Positions 35,844 to 44,240 are shown, counted from the first letter of the stretch. The stretch is 64,000 nucleotides of DNA from Natronococcus sp. A-GB7 (GCF_029688865.1 NZ_JARUKV010000010.1:100278-164277), one strand, 5' to 3'. Notes: a model not told the origin generated them from the letters alone. Program-made: numbers and translations.

Positions 35844-35909
35844 GAGACGCCCCGGAACGGTGTCTCGGCTCTACCGAGAGGAGTTGTGGCACCGCCGTTC
35901 GCACTCATC

Positions 35910-36088
35910 GGATCCGAGGGTACATCGTCTCGAGCGCCGATGCGAGGACATCATGTCCCGCCTCGACCCGAGGACGGTCGCCGAGGAGTGGCGCTCCGCA
36001 ATCCCTAAACGCGACTCGCATCACCCACGCGTCGATGAGCGACTGGACCGAGAACTCGAGGAAGTACGATAGAGATTCGATGTACTGA
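35910..36088 (+). pseudogene. Duplicated end of a PIN toxin gene plus rfcL promoter and start
   Basis: This stretch matches 36738-36880 closely. It holds a decayed toxin 3' end (CGCCTCGACC...GACGGTCGCCGAGGAGTGG, where the functional copy has TGA), the same CGCTCCGCAATCCCTAAACGCG, and then ATG 36035 with AGCGACTGGACCGAGA, the start of rfcL. The spacing from the promoter-like CCCTAAAC to the ATG is the same as in the true rfcL. After 19 identical bases the copy diverges and stops after 17 codons. Confidence 0.85.
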
Positions 36089-36117
36089 GAACGTCGAATA
36101 TGCGTCGTTGGTCGCTC

Positions 36118-36155
36118 GTGAACACAGAAACACACTCCGACAAGTGAACACAGAA
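36118..36155 (+). repeat. Direct repeat GTGAACACAGAA upstream of the antitoxin gene
   Basis: Two exact copies of this 12-mer start at 36118 and 36144, 26 bp apart, some 60-95 bp before the antitoxin ATG. This could be an operator for autoregulation by the antitoxin-toxin pair, but nothing in the sequence proves binding. Confidence 0.45.
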
Positions 36156-36212
36156 TGGGTATCATCCGTATATCGGGGAACGCTTTTTGTCTTGCCCACC
36201 GTACACCGAGAT

Positions 36213-36443
36213 ATGTCAGACGTAGCGCTTGACGACCGCGGTCGTCTCACGCTTCCGAAGGACGTCCGAGAGCGATACGGGGACCGATATCACGTCGTTC
36301 AGCTTCCCGACGGGATCAAATTGGTCCCGGTCGCCGACGACCCGCTCGAGGCGCTCAGGGACGAATTCGCGGACGTCGAAAAATCGGCCGACGAACTCCG
36401 TGAAGAAGCACGTGAAGCAGCGCTCGACGAGGCCGGACGATAG
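36213..36443 (+). CDS. AbrB/MazE-type antitoxin (VapB-like)
   Basis: 76 residues. The N-terminal half is a swapped-hairpin AbrB DNA-binding domain (VALDDRGRLTLPKDVRERYG, then LPDGIKLVPV); the C-terminal half is a charged helix (DELREEAREAALDEAG) that would cover the toxin. ATG 36213 is chosen over an upstream in-frame start because the AbrB fold begins right there. The stop TAG is directly followed by the toxin ATG (TAGATG), the usual antitoxin-first order. It should neutralise the PIN toxin and repress the operon. Confidence 0.88.
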   Translation: MSDVALDDRGRLTLPKDVRERYGDRYHVVQLPDGIKLVPVADDPLEALRDEFADVEKSADELREEAREAALDEAGR

Positions 36444-36818
36444 ATGTACGCCGAGACGGACTTTCTGCTCGCGCTCATCAAGGACGAAGACTGGCTCGGC
36501 GAGGCCGCCGAGTCGGTGTACCGGGACCATCGCGACGAGTTGTGGACGTCACAGTTCACGCTCATCGAACTCCTGATGGTCGCCTACCGGGAGGAACGTG
36601 ATACCGAACGCGTCGTCTCGAACGCCGCCACCCTCGTCGAGGTACGCGGTGACGTGGAGACGGTCGTTACGGCGGCGACGTACGTGGAAGACCACGATTT
36701 CACGCCGTTTGATGCACTCCACCTCGTCGAATCCGACGGCGATACTATCGTCTCGAGCGACGATACATATGCGGACGTTACGTCCCGCCTCGATCTGAAG
36801 ACGGTCGCCGAGGAGTGA
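36444..36818 (+). CDS. vapC: PIN-domain toxin (VapC-like RNase)
   Basis: 124 residues with the acidic PIN set: D6 (AETDFLLALI), E42 (FTLIELLMV), D90 (TPFDALHLV) and D106/D107 (VSSDDTYADV). VapC toxins cut RNA, often tRNA or rRNA. It starts immediately after the antitoxin stop. Its last 25 codons and the rfcL promoter that follows are duplicated in degraded form at 35910-36088, in front of the antitoxin, so the module sits between direct repeats. Confidence 0.9.
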   Translation: MYAETDFLLALIKDEDWLGEAAESVYRDHRDELWTSQFTLIELLMVAYREERDTERVVSNAATLVEVRGDVETVVTAATYVEDHDFTPFDALHLVESDGDTIVSSDDTYADVTSRLDLKTVAEE

Positions 36819-36828
36819 CGCTCCGCAA

Positions 36829-36838
36829 TCCCTAAACG
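36829..36838 (+). promoter_or_regulatory. Probable rfcL promoter
   Basis: TCCCTAAACG lies about 28 nt before ATG 36862. Its match at 36002-36011 has the same distance to the copied ATG, which agrees with a functional promoter plus start being copied together. Confidence 0.5.
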
Positions 36839-36861
36839 CGGCTCGTTCCAATCACGAGTCA

Positions 36862-38355
36862 ATGAGCGACTGGACCGAGACGTACCGCCCGACGACGCTA
36901 TCGGAGGTACGCGGCAACAACAAGGCCCGGGACCAGCTGAAGGAGTGGGCCGAGAGCTGGGACGACCACCGAAAGGCGGTGATCGTCCACGGCAGTCCCG
37001 GCGTCGGGAAGACCTCGGCGGCCCACGCGCTGGCCAACGACATGGGCTGGCCGGTGATGGAACTCAACGCCAGCGACAGCCGCGGCGCCGACGTGATCGA
37101 GCGCGTCGCGGGCGAGGCCGCAAAGAGCGGCACCCTCACCGCAGGCGGGTCGGGGCGGCGGCTCGTCATCCTGGACGAGGCGGACAACTTCCACGGCAAC
37201 GCCGACTACGGGGGCTCCCGGGAGGTGACCCGCGTTGTCAAGGACGCGAACCAGCCGATCGTCCTCGTGGCAAACGAGTTCTACGACATGAGCCAGTCGC
37301 TGCGCAACGCCTGCGAGACGATCGAGTTCCGGGACGTCTCGAAGCGATCGATCGTTCCCGTCCTCCGGGACATCTGCCGTCGCGAGGGCGTCGAGTTCGA
37401 GGAGGAGGCCCTCGAGAAGATCGCCGAATCGACCAGCGGCGACCTCCGCTCGGCGGTCAACGACCTGCAGGCGGTCGCCGAGGAGGCCGAACGGCTGACC
37501 GTCGATGACGTCGTCACGAGCGAGCGCGACACCACGGAGGGTATCTTCGACTTTCTCGACGCCCTCATCAAGGAAGAAGACGCTCAGGGGGCGCTGTACG
37601 CCTCCTACGACGTCGACGAAACCCCCGACGACCTGCTGAACTGGATCGAGGACAACGTCCCGAAGGACTACCACGGTGAGGAGCTAGCCGACGCCTACGG
37701 CTTCCTCTCGAACGCCGACCGCTGGCTCGGCCGGGTGCGGGCCACGCAGGACTACTCGTTCTGGCGGTACGCCACCGACAACATGACCGCGGGGGTCGCC
37801 GCCTCCCGCCGCGAACCGAAAGGTGGTTGGACTCGCTACGGCCCGCCGAGCTACTGGTCGAAGCTCGGCCGCACCAAGGGGACCAGAAACACTCGCGACG
37901 CCATCGCCGAGCGTATCGCCGAGCGCGAGGGTACCAGCGTCGCGACCGCCCGCCGGGAGATCCTCCCGTTCCTCTCGGCGATGACCCACCACTGCAAGAA
38001 CCGCGAGCTCACGGTTCGGATGGCCGCGGTCTACGAACTCGACGAGGGCGAGGTCTCGTTTGTCACCGGTAGCGGAAAGACGACCAACAAGGTCGAGTCG
38101 ATCGTCGCCGACGCCGAGGACCACCGCGAGGAACAGGCGGTCGAACACTCCGGCGGCGCCTTCTTCGGGAGCGCCTCGAGCGACGCCGACCTCGAGGACG
38201 TCGACGAAGACGGCACGGCTCAGAACGATGGGGACGACCAGCAGTCGCTCGAGGCCGTCGCCGAGACCGGAGACGAGGAGGCGTCCTCAGGGGAGTCGGC
38301 CGACGAGCCCGCGGAACCCGACGACGACCAGTCAGGGCTCTCGGATTTCATGTAG
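36862..38355 (+). CDS. rfcL: Replication factor C large subunit
   Basis: 497 residues. The AAA+ ATPase has Walker A GSPGVGKT (44-51), Walker B LVILDEADN, and sensor motif in LVANEFYDMSQSLRNACE; the clamp-loader collar follows (about 240-420). After an acidic, low-complexity tail (about 420-485) the protein ends QSGLSDFM, which matches a PCNA-interacting PIP box (Q-x2-L-x2-F-M). With RfcS it loads PCNA on primed DNA. The small subunit gene is not in this window. The start is ATG 36862, also seen in the duplicated fragment upstream. Confidence 0.95.
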   Translation: MSDWTETYRPTTLSEVRGNNKARDQLKEWAESWDDHRKAVIVHGSPGVGKTSAAHALANDMGWPVMELNASDSRGADVIERVAGEAAKSGTLTAGGSGRRLVILDEADNFHGNADYGGSREVTRVVKDANQPIVLVANEFYDMSQSLRNACETIEFRDVSKRSIVPVLRDICRREGVEFEEEALEKIAESTSGDLRSAVNDLQAVAEEAERLTVDDVVTSERDTTEGIFDFLDALIKEEDAQGALYASYDVDETPDDLLNWIEDNVPKDYHGEELADAYGFLSNADRWLGRVRATQDYSFWRYATDNMTAGVAASRREPKGGWTRYGPPSYWSKLGRTKGTRNTRDAIAERIAEREGTSVATARREILPFLSAMTHHCKNRELTVRMAAVYELDEGEVSFVTGSGKTTNKVESIVADAEDHREEQAVEHSGGAFFGSASSDADLEDVDEDGTAQNDGDDQQSLEAVAETGDEEASSGESADEPAEPDDDQSGLSDFM

Positions 38356-38453
38356 GGACGATTATCATCGGCCCGTCGATATGTTTAATTGTGAACCGAT
38401 CGACACTATTACGGCGGTCGGTGTGGACACCGACTCCTGGTGAGTGTCGAATA

Positions 38454-38645
38454 ATGACCGACTACGACTGTCCGCTCTGCTCGAACGACTACGAGGAACG
38501 TACGGATCTCCGGATCCACCTCGAAGTCAACCACCGGAAGTCGGCGATCGTCTCGGAGCTCATCGAGGCGTCGGCGGCAACCGATTCGGCGGCGGGAAGC
38601 GACGAACTCGTTCTGGAACGTGACCGGCCCGCACCACCGCTGTAG
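38454..38645 (+). CDS. Small C2H2 zinc-finger protein
   Basis: 63 residues. The first part, YDCPLCSNDYEERTDLRIHLEVNH, has C-x2-C-x12-H-x4-H spacing, a classical C2H2 finger. The rest is short and acidic. Haloarchaeal C2H2 proteins of this size are common and mostly unstudied; DNA or RNA binding is likely. ATG 38454 starts 20 nt before the first cysteine. It converges on bioD. Confidence 0.75.
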   Translation: MTDYDCPLCSNDYEERTDLRIHLEVNHRKSAIVSELIEASAATDSAAGSDELVLERDRPAPPL

Positions 38646-38665
38646 CCGGCAGCTACGCCCTTTCG

Positions 38666-39352
38666 TTACGCCGTTTCGAGGAGCCGATCGACGAACGACC
38701 GCTGGAGCGCGTCGTGAACGCCGTTCGCGAGCGTCGCCGGATCCGAACCCGGAAGCGGCGGCACCGTCTCGACGGGGTGGTCGGTCATGCGCTCGAGCGC
38801 TCCGGGATTCGTCCGCTCGGCGACCGACGCTCCCTCGTACTCGTTGCAGACGATGCCGTGAACGTCGACTCCGCGTCGCTCGAGGGCGTTGACGGTGAGC
38901 GCGGTGTGGTTCAGCGTGCCCAGCCCCGATCGCGTGACGACGACCGCGCTCGAGGCGAGGTCGGCGACCAGGTCGATCACCTCGCGGTCGCCCGCCAGCG
39001 GAACCCGGAGGCCGCCGATCCCCTCGAGGAGAGAAACTGGCACCTGCTCGCACTCGCGGCGGCAGTCCGCCAGCAGCGGCTCGTACTCGAGGGGGTCGTC
39101 CGCCCGTTCGGCCGCGACCCGCGGCGCGAGGGGCTCCTCGAAGTAGCGCAGGCAGGTCGCCGCCTCGTCGGTCTCGCAGGCGTCGGCGACAAACGCCGCG
39201 TCGTCGTCGGGTGGATGTCCCGTCTGTGCGGGTTTGATCGCGCGGGCGTCGACGCCGCGGTCGCGAAACTCCCAGGTGAGCCCGGCGGTGACGACGGTCT
39301 TGCCGACTCCCGTGTCGGTGCCGACGACCGCGATCGTCGTCGAGTCGCTCAC
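38666..39352 (-). CDS. bioD: ATP-dependent dethiobiotin synthetase
   Basis: 228 residues. The P-loop GTDTGVGKT near the N-terminus, AIKPAQTGH, LLEGIGGLRVPL and ITRSGLGTLNHT-like VVTRSGLGTLNHTALTV identify BioD. It closes the ureido ring of biotin from 7,8-diaminopelargonate, CO2 and ATP. Its ATG overlaps the bioF stop (39349-39352), so the two are coupled. It is the last gene of the bioB-bioU-bioF-bioD unit. Confidence 0.94.
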   Translation of the reverse strand: MSDSTTIAVVGTDTGVGKTVVTAGLTWEFRDRGVDARAIKPAQTGHPPDDDAAFVADACETDEAATCLRYFEEPLAPRVAAERADDPLEYEPLLADCRRECEQVPVSLLEGIGGLRVPLAGDREVIDLVADLASSAVVVTRSGLGTLNHTALTVNALERRGVDVHGIVCNEYEGASVAERTNPGALERMTDHPVETVPPLPGSDPATLANGVHDALQRSFVDRLLETA

Positions 39353-40557
39353 AGGAGTCCGACCTCCGTCCCGGCCGCCTGGAACGCCTCGAGGCAGGCG
39401 ACGACGTCGTTACGATCGTGAGCCGCGGTCGGCGCGACGCGGATCCGGCAGGTCCCCTCGGGGACCGTCGGCGGTCGGATCGCCGGCGCGATCACGTTCC
39501 GGTCGCGGATCCCGGCCTCGAGCGCCAGCGCGTCCTCGCGGTCGCCGACCACGATCGGCAGGATCTGGGACTCGCCGGGCACCTCGAACCCCATCGACTC
39601 GAACCCGTCCCGGAGGTGGGCGACGTTCTCCCAGAGCCGCTCGCGGGCGTCGCCGTGGCGGGCGAGATGGAGGGCCTCGCTGGCGGCTGCGGCCGCCATC
39701 GGCGTCAGCCCCGTCGAGAAGACGAACGGGCGGGCCTCGTTGACCAGCAGTTCGACGAGTGCGTCGCTGCCGGCGACGTAGCCGCCCTGGCTCGCCAGCG
39801 CCTTCGAGAGGGTGCCCAGTTGCACGTGAACCCGATTCTCGAGTCCCTCGGCCTGGACGACCCCGCCCCCGTCGGCGTACAGCCCGGTCGCGTGGGCCTC
39901 GTCGACCATCACCCACGCGCCGAACTCCTCGGCGACGTCGCAGATCGACTCGAGGGGAGCGACGGTGCCGTCCATGCTGAAGACGGTGTCGGTGACGATC
40001 AGCCACGACTCGTCGTCGGCGCCCGGTCGGTCGGCCCGGGCGGCCAGCTCGGCCCGGAGGCTCGCGGCGTCGCAGTGGTCGTAGACGACCGTCTGGGCGC
40101 CCGAGAGGCGACAGCCGTCGACGATGCTCGCGTGGTTGCGTTCGTCGGAGAAGATCACGTCCGGCTCGAGGGCCGTGATCGTGCCCACGTTGGCGGCGTA
40201 CCCCGACGAGAAGGCGAGCGCGCGGTCGGTGCCCTTGGTCTCGGCGAGCAGCCGCTCGAGGTCCCGGTGGACCAGCGTGTCGCCGGTGACGAGTCGGCTC
40301 GCGCCGGCCCCGGTGCCGACGGTCGCCCCGGCCTGGCGCGCAGCATCCTGGACGCGCTTGTCGGCGGTCAGTCCGAGGTAGTTGTTCGAGGCGAACACGA
40401 GCGCCTCCTCGGAGTCGAGCACCGGTAGCTCGCCTCCCGACGGCGACGCGAAGTATCCCCGCTCTGCGACCCGGTCGGCGGGCGCGAGCGATCGTTTCAG
40501 GTCGTGCTCGACGAGCGCGTCGAGCCGACCCTCGAGGTCGAACCCGCGGTCTTCCAT
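39349..40557 (-). CDS. bioF: 8-amino-7-oxononanoate synthase
   Basis: 402 residues of the alpha-oxoamine synthase family. PLP-binding lysine K252 lies in LGTLSKALASQGGYV; other marks are FASNNYLGLTAD, GTGAGASRLVTG, FSSGYAANVG and VMVDEAHATGL. It condenses pimeloyl thioester with alanine to KAPA. I use ATG 40557 (MEDRGFDLEGRL), which fits the family N-terminus; an upstream in-frame ATG at 40638 would add 27 polar residues. It is the third gene in the bio operon. Confidence 0.93.
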   Translation of the reverse strand: MEDRGFDLEGRLDALVEHDLKRSLAPADRVAERGYFASPSGGELPVLDSEEALVFASNNYLGLTADKRVQDAARQAGATVGTGAGASRLVTGDTLVHRDLERLLAETKGTDRALAFSSGYAANVGTITALEPDVIFSDERNHASIVDGCRLSGAQTVVYDHCDAASLRAELAARADRPGADDESWLIVTDTVFSMDGTVAPLESICDVAEEFGAWVMVDEAHATGLYADGGGVVQAEGLENRVHVQLGTLSKALASQGGYVAGSDALVELLVNEARPFVFSTGLTPMAAAAASEALHLARHGDARERLWENVAHLRDGFESMGFEVPGESQILPIVVGDREDALALEAGIRDRNVIAPAIRPPTVPEGTCRIRVAPTAAHDRNDVVACLEAFQAAGTEVGLL

Positions 40558-40717
40558 TCGAGTAAACGGAGTCTGCCGTGTGTTTTCACTGTCACGGTTC
40601 GCGTCGGGGCGACCGCGGGGTTCGCTCGAGTCGGTCATGCGATCTGTCGTCCCTGTTTCCCGAAGCGGCTGGGTTCCGTCCCGCGGTCGCTCCGGAGCGG
40701 ACTTCCAGCGGCCCGTC

Positions 40718-41782
40718 TCAAAAGTGTGGCATCAGCTCCGCCGGACCGACGACGCCGTACTCGCCGGCGCGATTGCGACGAACGCCGGCCCGCAGGTAGC
40801 CGAGCGCGGGGCCGTTGACGTTGGCTTCCATGCTCGTCGCGTCGTCGAGCTGGAAGGTGTTCGTCCCCCGTTCGCCGTCGAAGGTCGTTCCGGTTACGGA
40901 GACGGTCGTCGTGGTCGGTTTCTCGTCGCTGCGAACGTCGAGGAGGCCGCCGACTGTAACGTCCTCGGCGTCGCAGATTCCCGCGCGCTCGAGCAACACG
41001 TCGTCGGCGTGTTCCATGTCCTCGAACTCGATGACGCCGTCGTGGTCGTCGACGATCGACTCCATCTCCTCGGCGGAGAGGTCCCGTGCGGTCTCGATGT
41101 CGTAGTCGGGCAGGTGGGCGATGTCCTCGCGGACGGTGCCGCGGTTGTCCTCGTACCCCGACTCGAGGCCGACGCCCCACCAGATCTCTACGTCCTCGAT
41201 CTCGACGAACGACTGGGCCGCGAGCGCGGCCGCGCCCGTCAGCAGCCCCGGTGTCGCGCCGGCGCCGCAGACGAAGGTGATCCCCGCCTCCTCGAAGGCC
41301 TCCGCGCGGTCGTCGAGCATGCCGATTACGCGCGAGCGTTTGAGGACGTCGACCATCACGCCGCCGTAACCCCCCTCGAGGAACCGATCCGCGACGCGAG
41401 GGATGAAGTCGTGTTCGTAGTTCGGCAGCGCCAGCAGGACCGCGTCGATCCCGTCGCCGTGATCGATGACGTCCTGGATGGGGTCGTCGCTGGGGCGGGC
41501 CTGTTCGGAGGCGACCACCCCCCTGTTCTCGCCGTGCTGTTTGACGCCCTCGCCGTCGGCGGTCGCCGCGCCGCCGTCCGTCGCGACGTCGCCGGGATCG
41601 CTGTCGATGTTGCCCTCCGTCGCCGCCAGCAGTTCGTCGACGTCCAGCCCGTCGAAGTCGATCGCGGTGCCGTGGCGATCGCAGGCCGCGACGGGCGTGA
41701 GCCCCTCCTTGTGCTGGCTCACTTCGAGCGTTCGTCGTCCGATACCGCCGGTGCCGAGTACCGCAAACGTCGTTTCGTCCAT
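40718..41782 (-). CDS. bioU: BioU-type enzyme (saccharopine-dehydrogenase-like), DAPA formation
   Basis: 354 residues. The N-terminal Rossmann motif GTGGIG (10-15) and the fold resemble saccharopine dehydrogenase-like oxidoreductases. In cyanobacteria such a protein, BioU, replaces BioA and turns KAPA into DAPA using its own lysine as amino donor. Here it lies between bioB and bioF, and no bioA is visible, so the same role is inferred. Lys148 in VMVDVLKRSRVIG is a candidate for that lysine after allowing for an Asp/Gly-rich insert (about 58-95), but I could not align it. M at 41782 starts at the Rossmann strand; an in-frame ATG 41839 is rejected. Confidence 0.75.
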   Translation of the reverse strand: MDETTFAVLGTGGIGRRTLEVSQHKEGLTPVAACDRHGTAIDFDGLDVDELLAATEGNIDSDPGDVATDGGAATADGEGVKQHGENRGVVASEQARPSDDPIQDVIDHGDGIDAVLLALPNYEHDFIPRVADRFLEGGYGGVMVDVLKRSRVIGMLDDRAEAFEEAGITFVCGAGATPGLLTGAAALAAQSFVEIEDVEIWWGVGLESGYEDNRGTVREDIAHLPDYDIETARDLSAEEMESIVDDHDGVIEFEDMEHADDVLLERAGICDAEDVTVGGLLDVRSDEKPTTTTVSVTGTTFDGERGTNTFQLDDATSMEANVNGPALGYLRAGVRRNRAGEYGVVGPAELMPHF

Positions 41783-41810
41783 GTGTAGCTGTAGTGTCGT
41801 CCCGTTGTCG

Positions 41811-42932
41811 TCAGTCGTCGCTCGGTTCCGCGCCCGCACTCGGGCTCGAGTCGCCCGCGCCCTCGCTGCTCGTCGCGTCGGCCGACCCGTCGTGGCGGGC
41901 CTTGACCGCCTCGGGATCGAACTCGTTTACCTCGCGGTTGGGTTCGAGGCCGGCCCGTTCGACGATCTCTATGTCCTCGCCGGGTGACTGGCCGCCGGTG
42001 GTGAGGTAGTCACCCGTCAGCAGCCCGTCGGCGCCCGCCTCGAGGGGCAGATGCTGCTCTTCGGGCGCGAGGTTGACCTCGCGACCCCCGGTCAGGCGCA
42101 CCCGCGAGTCGGGGTGGAGCAGCTTGTACACCGCGACGGTCTTGACGATCTCCTCGGTCGTGATCTCGACGTCCCGCTCGGCGAGGGGCGTTCCCTCGAC
42201 CGGGTTGAGCACGTTGACGGGCAGCGAGGAGATTCCGATCTCCTGCAGGGCGACGGCGGCCTCGACCCGATCGGTCGGGGTCTCGCCCATCCCGAGAATG
42301 ACGCCCGCACAAAGGTCCATCCCGGCCTCCTTGGCGATCTCGAGGGTTTCAACCCGGTCCTCGAAGCTGTGCGTGTCGACGATCTCGGGGAAGTACCGCG
42401 GCGAGGTCTCGATGTTGTGATTGTAGTGGTTGATCCCCTCCTCGGCGAGGATCGCGGCCTCCCGTTCGGTGAGTATTCCGAGGGAGGCGTCGATCTCGAG
42501 GTCGCACTCGTCGCGAACGAGTCGAATCGACTCGAGGACCTCGGCCCACTCCTCGGGGCGGTGCTCCCGCGAGACGCCCTTCTCGGCGACGACGATCCCG
42601 AAGCGCTGGGCACCGTCGCGCTCGGCCCGCTTTGCGGCCTCGAGGATCTTCTCCGGGCCGAGGAAGTCGTAGGTGTCGATCCCGGTGTCGAAGTGGACCG
42701 ACTGGGCACAGAACCCGCAGTCCTCGGCGCAGTTGCCCGCCTTCGCGTTGACGATCGAGCAGGCGTCGACGGTGCCGTCACCGAAGCGATCCCGAACCGT
42801 CGCGCCGGCTTCGGCGAGGGGATCGACCGGCTGGGCGATCAGCGCGAGCCCGTCGGTGCGATCGAGCCGTTCGCCGGCCAGCACCCGCTCGAGGGCGTCG
42901 TCGACCGTCGGATTTCCAGTCTCGTAAACCAC
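41811..42932 (-). CDS. bioB: Biotin synthase (radical SAM)
   Basis: 373 residues. The radical-SAM cluster is C68-x3-C72-x2-C75 in NCAEDCGFCAQS. Other BioB marks are YNHNIETSPRYFPEI and GMGETPTDRVEA, with RLTGGREVNL near the end. It inserts sulfur into dethiobiotin, the last step. The start codon is GTG 42932, with a TATA box 28 nt upstream, so a leaderless mRNA. An acidic tail of about 35 residues follows the core. It is the first gene of the biotin operon, and no birA or bioY is in the window. Confidence 0.94.
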   Translation of the reverse strand: MVYETGNPTVDDALERVLAGERLDRTDGLALIAQPVDPLAEAGATVRDRFGDGTVDACSIVNAKAGNCAEDCGFCAQSVHFDTGIDTYDFLGPEKILEAAKRAERDGAQRFGIVVAEKGVSREHRPEEWAEVLESIRLVRDECDLEIDASLGILTEREAAILAEEGINHYNHNIETSPRYFPEIVDTHSFEDRVETLEIAKEAGMDLCAGVILGMGETPTDRVEAAVALQEIGISSLPVNVLNPVEGTPLAERDVEITTEEIVKTVAVYKLLHPDSRVRLTGGREVNLAPEEQHLPLEAGADGLLTGDYLTTGGQSPGEDIEIVERAGLEPNREVNEFDPEAVKARHDGSADATSSEGAGDSSPSAGAEPSDD

Positions 42933-42952
42933 ACTCGACTAGCTGGTTGACG

Positions 42953-42966
42953 AGTATATAATAATT
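42953..42966 (-). promoter_or_regulatory. TATA box of the biotin operon
   Basis: The plus strand reads AGTATATAATAATT. This is the clearest A/T box in the window and stands 28 nt upstream of the GTG of bioB. Confidence 0.7.
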
Positions 42967-43076
42967 GTGGGGACGGTCAGGAACTGCGACTCGTCGTGCG
43001 TTTCGACTGTCGCGTCAGCGGTGGTCCCGTACCCCGCCTCGAGTGCCCTCGCCGAAGTCGGTCGGAAACGGGACGC

Positions 43077-43232
43077 TCAGCCGCCAGGGTGCCACGTAAG
43101 GCCGTCCCGCCGGACGGTGAAGGGCTTCGCGCCGCAGGCGGGACAGACCGTTCCGCCGCCCTCGGGGTCGTCCGGACGATCCGGAACCGTATGGCGGTGG
43201 CCACAGGCGTCGCACTCGAGGTCGACTGGCAT
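43077..43232 (-). CDS. Very small zinc-ribbon protein
   Basis: 51 residues: MPVDLECDACGHRHTV near the start gives C-x2-C, and TVCPACGAKPFTVR gives the second C-x2-C. This is a complete zinc ribbon. The ATG 43232 (behind ATACCG on the plus strand) is preferred; the open frame continues upstream, but its residues are arginine- and serine-rich like non-coding GC-rich DNA. The role is unknown. It is separated from bioB by about 140 bp and is transcribed toward it. Confidence 0.72.
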   Translation of the reverse strand: MPVDLECDACGHRHTVPDRPDDPEGGGTVCPACGAKPFTVRRDGLTWHPGG

Positions 43233-43468
43233 ACCGTATCGAACGTGCTGCGGTCCGATGAACCCAGTGTGGCAGCGTTTAACAGGGGTCGTAGCACGGT
43301 TTGGTATACAGTGCCTCGAGCGAAACTCGCGTTCGGTAGCGGTGAACGACGTCTCACTCCGGTCCGACCAGTCCTTCTGCGGTGGCGCACGCTGTCGGCC
43401 GATCGAGCGAAAGCGAGGGCGGTCGACGATGCCGCGCGAGGTCTTCGTGAACAGCGTGAACGAAGGCT

Positions 43469-43488
43469 TGTCAGAGCGCGCTCTGACA
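43469..43488. repeat. Perfect 20-bp palindrome
   Basis: TGTCAGAGCGCGCTCTGACA is its own reverse complement. It is not followed by a T-run on either strand, so a protein-binding site or recombination site is as likely as a hairpin. Confidence 0.75.
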
Positions 43489-43951
43489 GTGGACGAACGA
43501 GCGGAGCGCGGCGCTGTTCGCCGCGGCAATGCGAACGGCGGAAGCCGTGAGCAAAGCGAGTGAGTCGGCTGGGGAGGGCGTGGCGATCCCCTGTGTTCGT
43601 GCGAGCAGGACTGCTACTCGCCAGTATTACCGCGAAAGCCCCTGGCCCCTTTCAGTCCCACCCAGTGTGGATAGTTGGGGCTGCAGACACGACGCCGGCC
43701 GTTCCATTCGCATCTATAGGCAACGAATCGACCGCTTCAGCTTCACAGTCGAGATTGAGTACCGAAATCATCCTCTCACGCGAAGCTACGCGGCGGGACG
43801 AACGAAACGGCCGCTACGCTCGCGGTCGCTCGAGGTGGACGAACGGGTCGAAAAGACGGCACGTCGAAGTATGAGTAACGAGATGTGGGTTCGGCGTCAG
43901 GAGCCTCACGAACTCACAGAGGGGCGGTATCGCCGTATCCAGTGTGTGCGG

Positions 43952-44024
43952 GTAGCGTGGGATTCGTTGTCATCACCACCATAGTATCGACGAGTCCGCG
44001 TACTGTAATAAGCTTTGTTGCTAG
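43952..44024 (+). repeat. 73-bp intergenic repeat, copy A
   Basis: This stretch begins GTAGCGTGG and contains ATTCGTTGTCATCACCAC, TCGACGAGT and GTAATAAGCTTT in that order, ending CTAG. The copy at 49339-49411 has the same landmarks, order, length and strand, with scattered differences. Weak similarity may extend about 60 bp upstream. Confidence 0.8.
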
Positions 44025-44240
44025 CTATGTGTCCAGCTCGAGCGACGGTTTCTACTCACACGGTTCCTGGTGCGGCTCGAAAGCTGACGTTCCGCAGGTA
44101 CTACCGATCAGAGTCGACGATCTCGAGCGGGTGACGACGGCTCGTCGATCCTGCGGCCGGTTCGAGTCTCCCTCTCCGCAAACGGTCGACGGACTCACGT
44201 ACGGGTCGGACTCGATGCTCGCCTCGAGACGAACGACGAG

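Noticed and set aside
35495..35908. A 137-codon minus-strand open frame
   Set aside because: It crosses the subtilase remnant in the wrong frame; the protease motifs are in a different, interrupted frame.
40718..41782. A saccharopine dehydrogenase for lysine metabolism
   Set aside because: The place between bioB and bioF and the absence of bioA favour BioU. No lysine-pathway gene is nearby.
43871..43984. A 37-residue protein gene (MSNEMWVRRQ)
   Set aside because: Its end lies inside the 73-bp repeat, and the other copy of the repeat has no such frame. It has no promoter-like box and no family.
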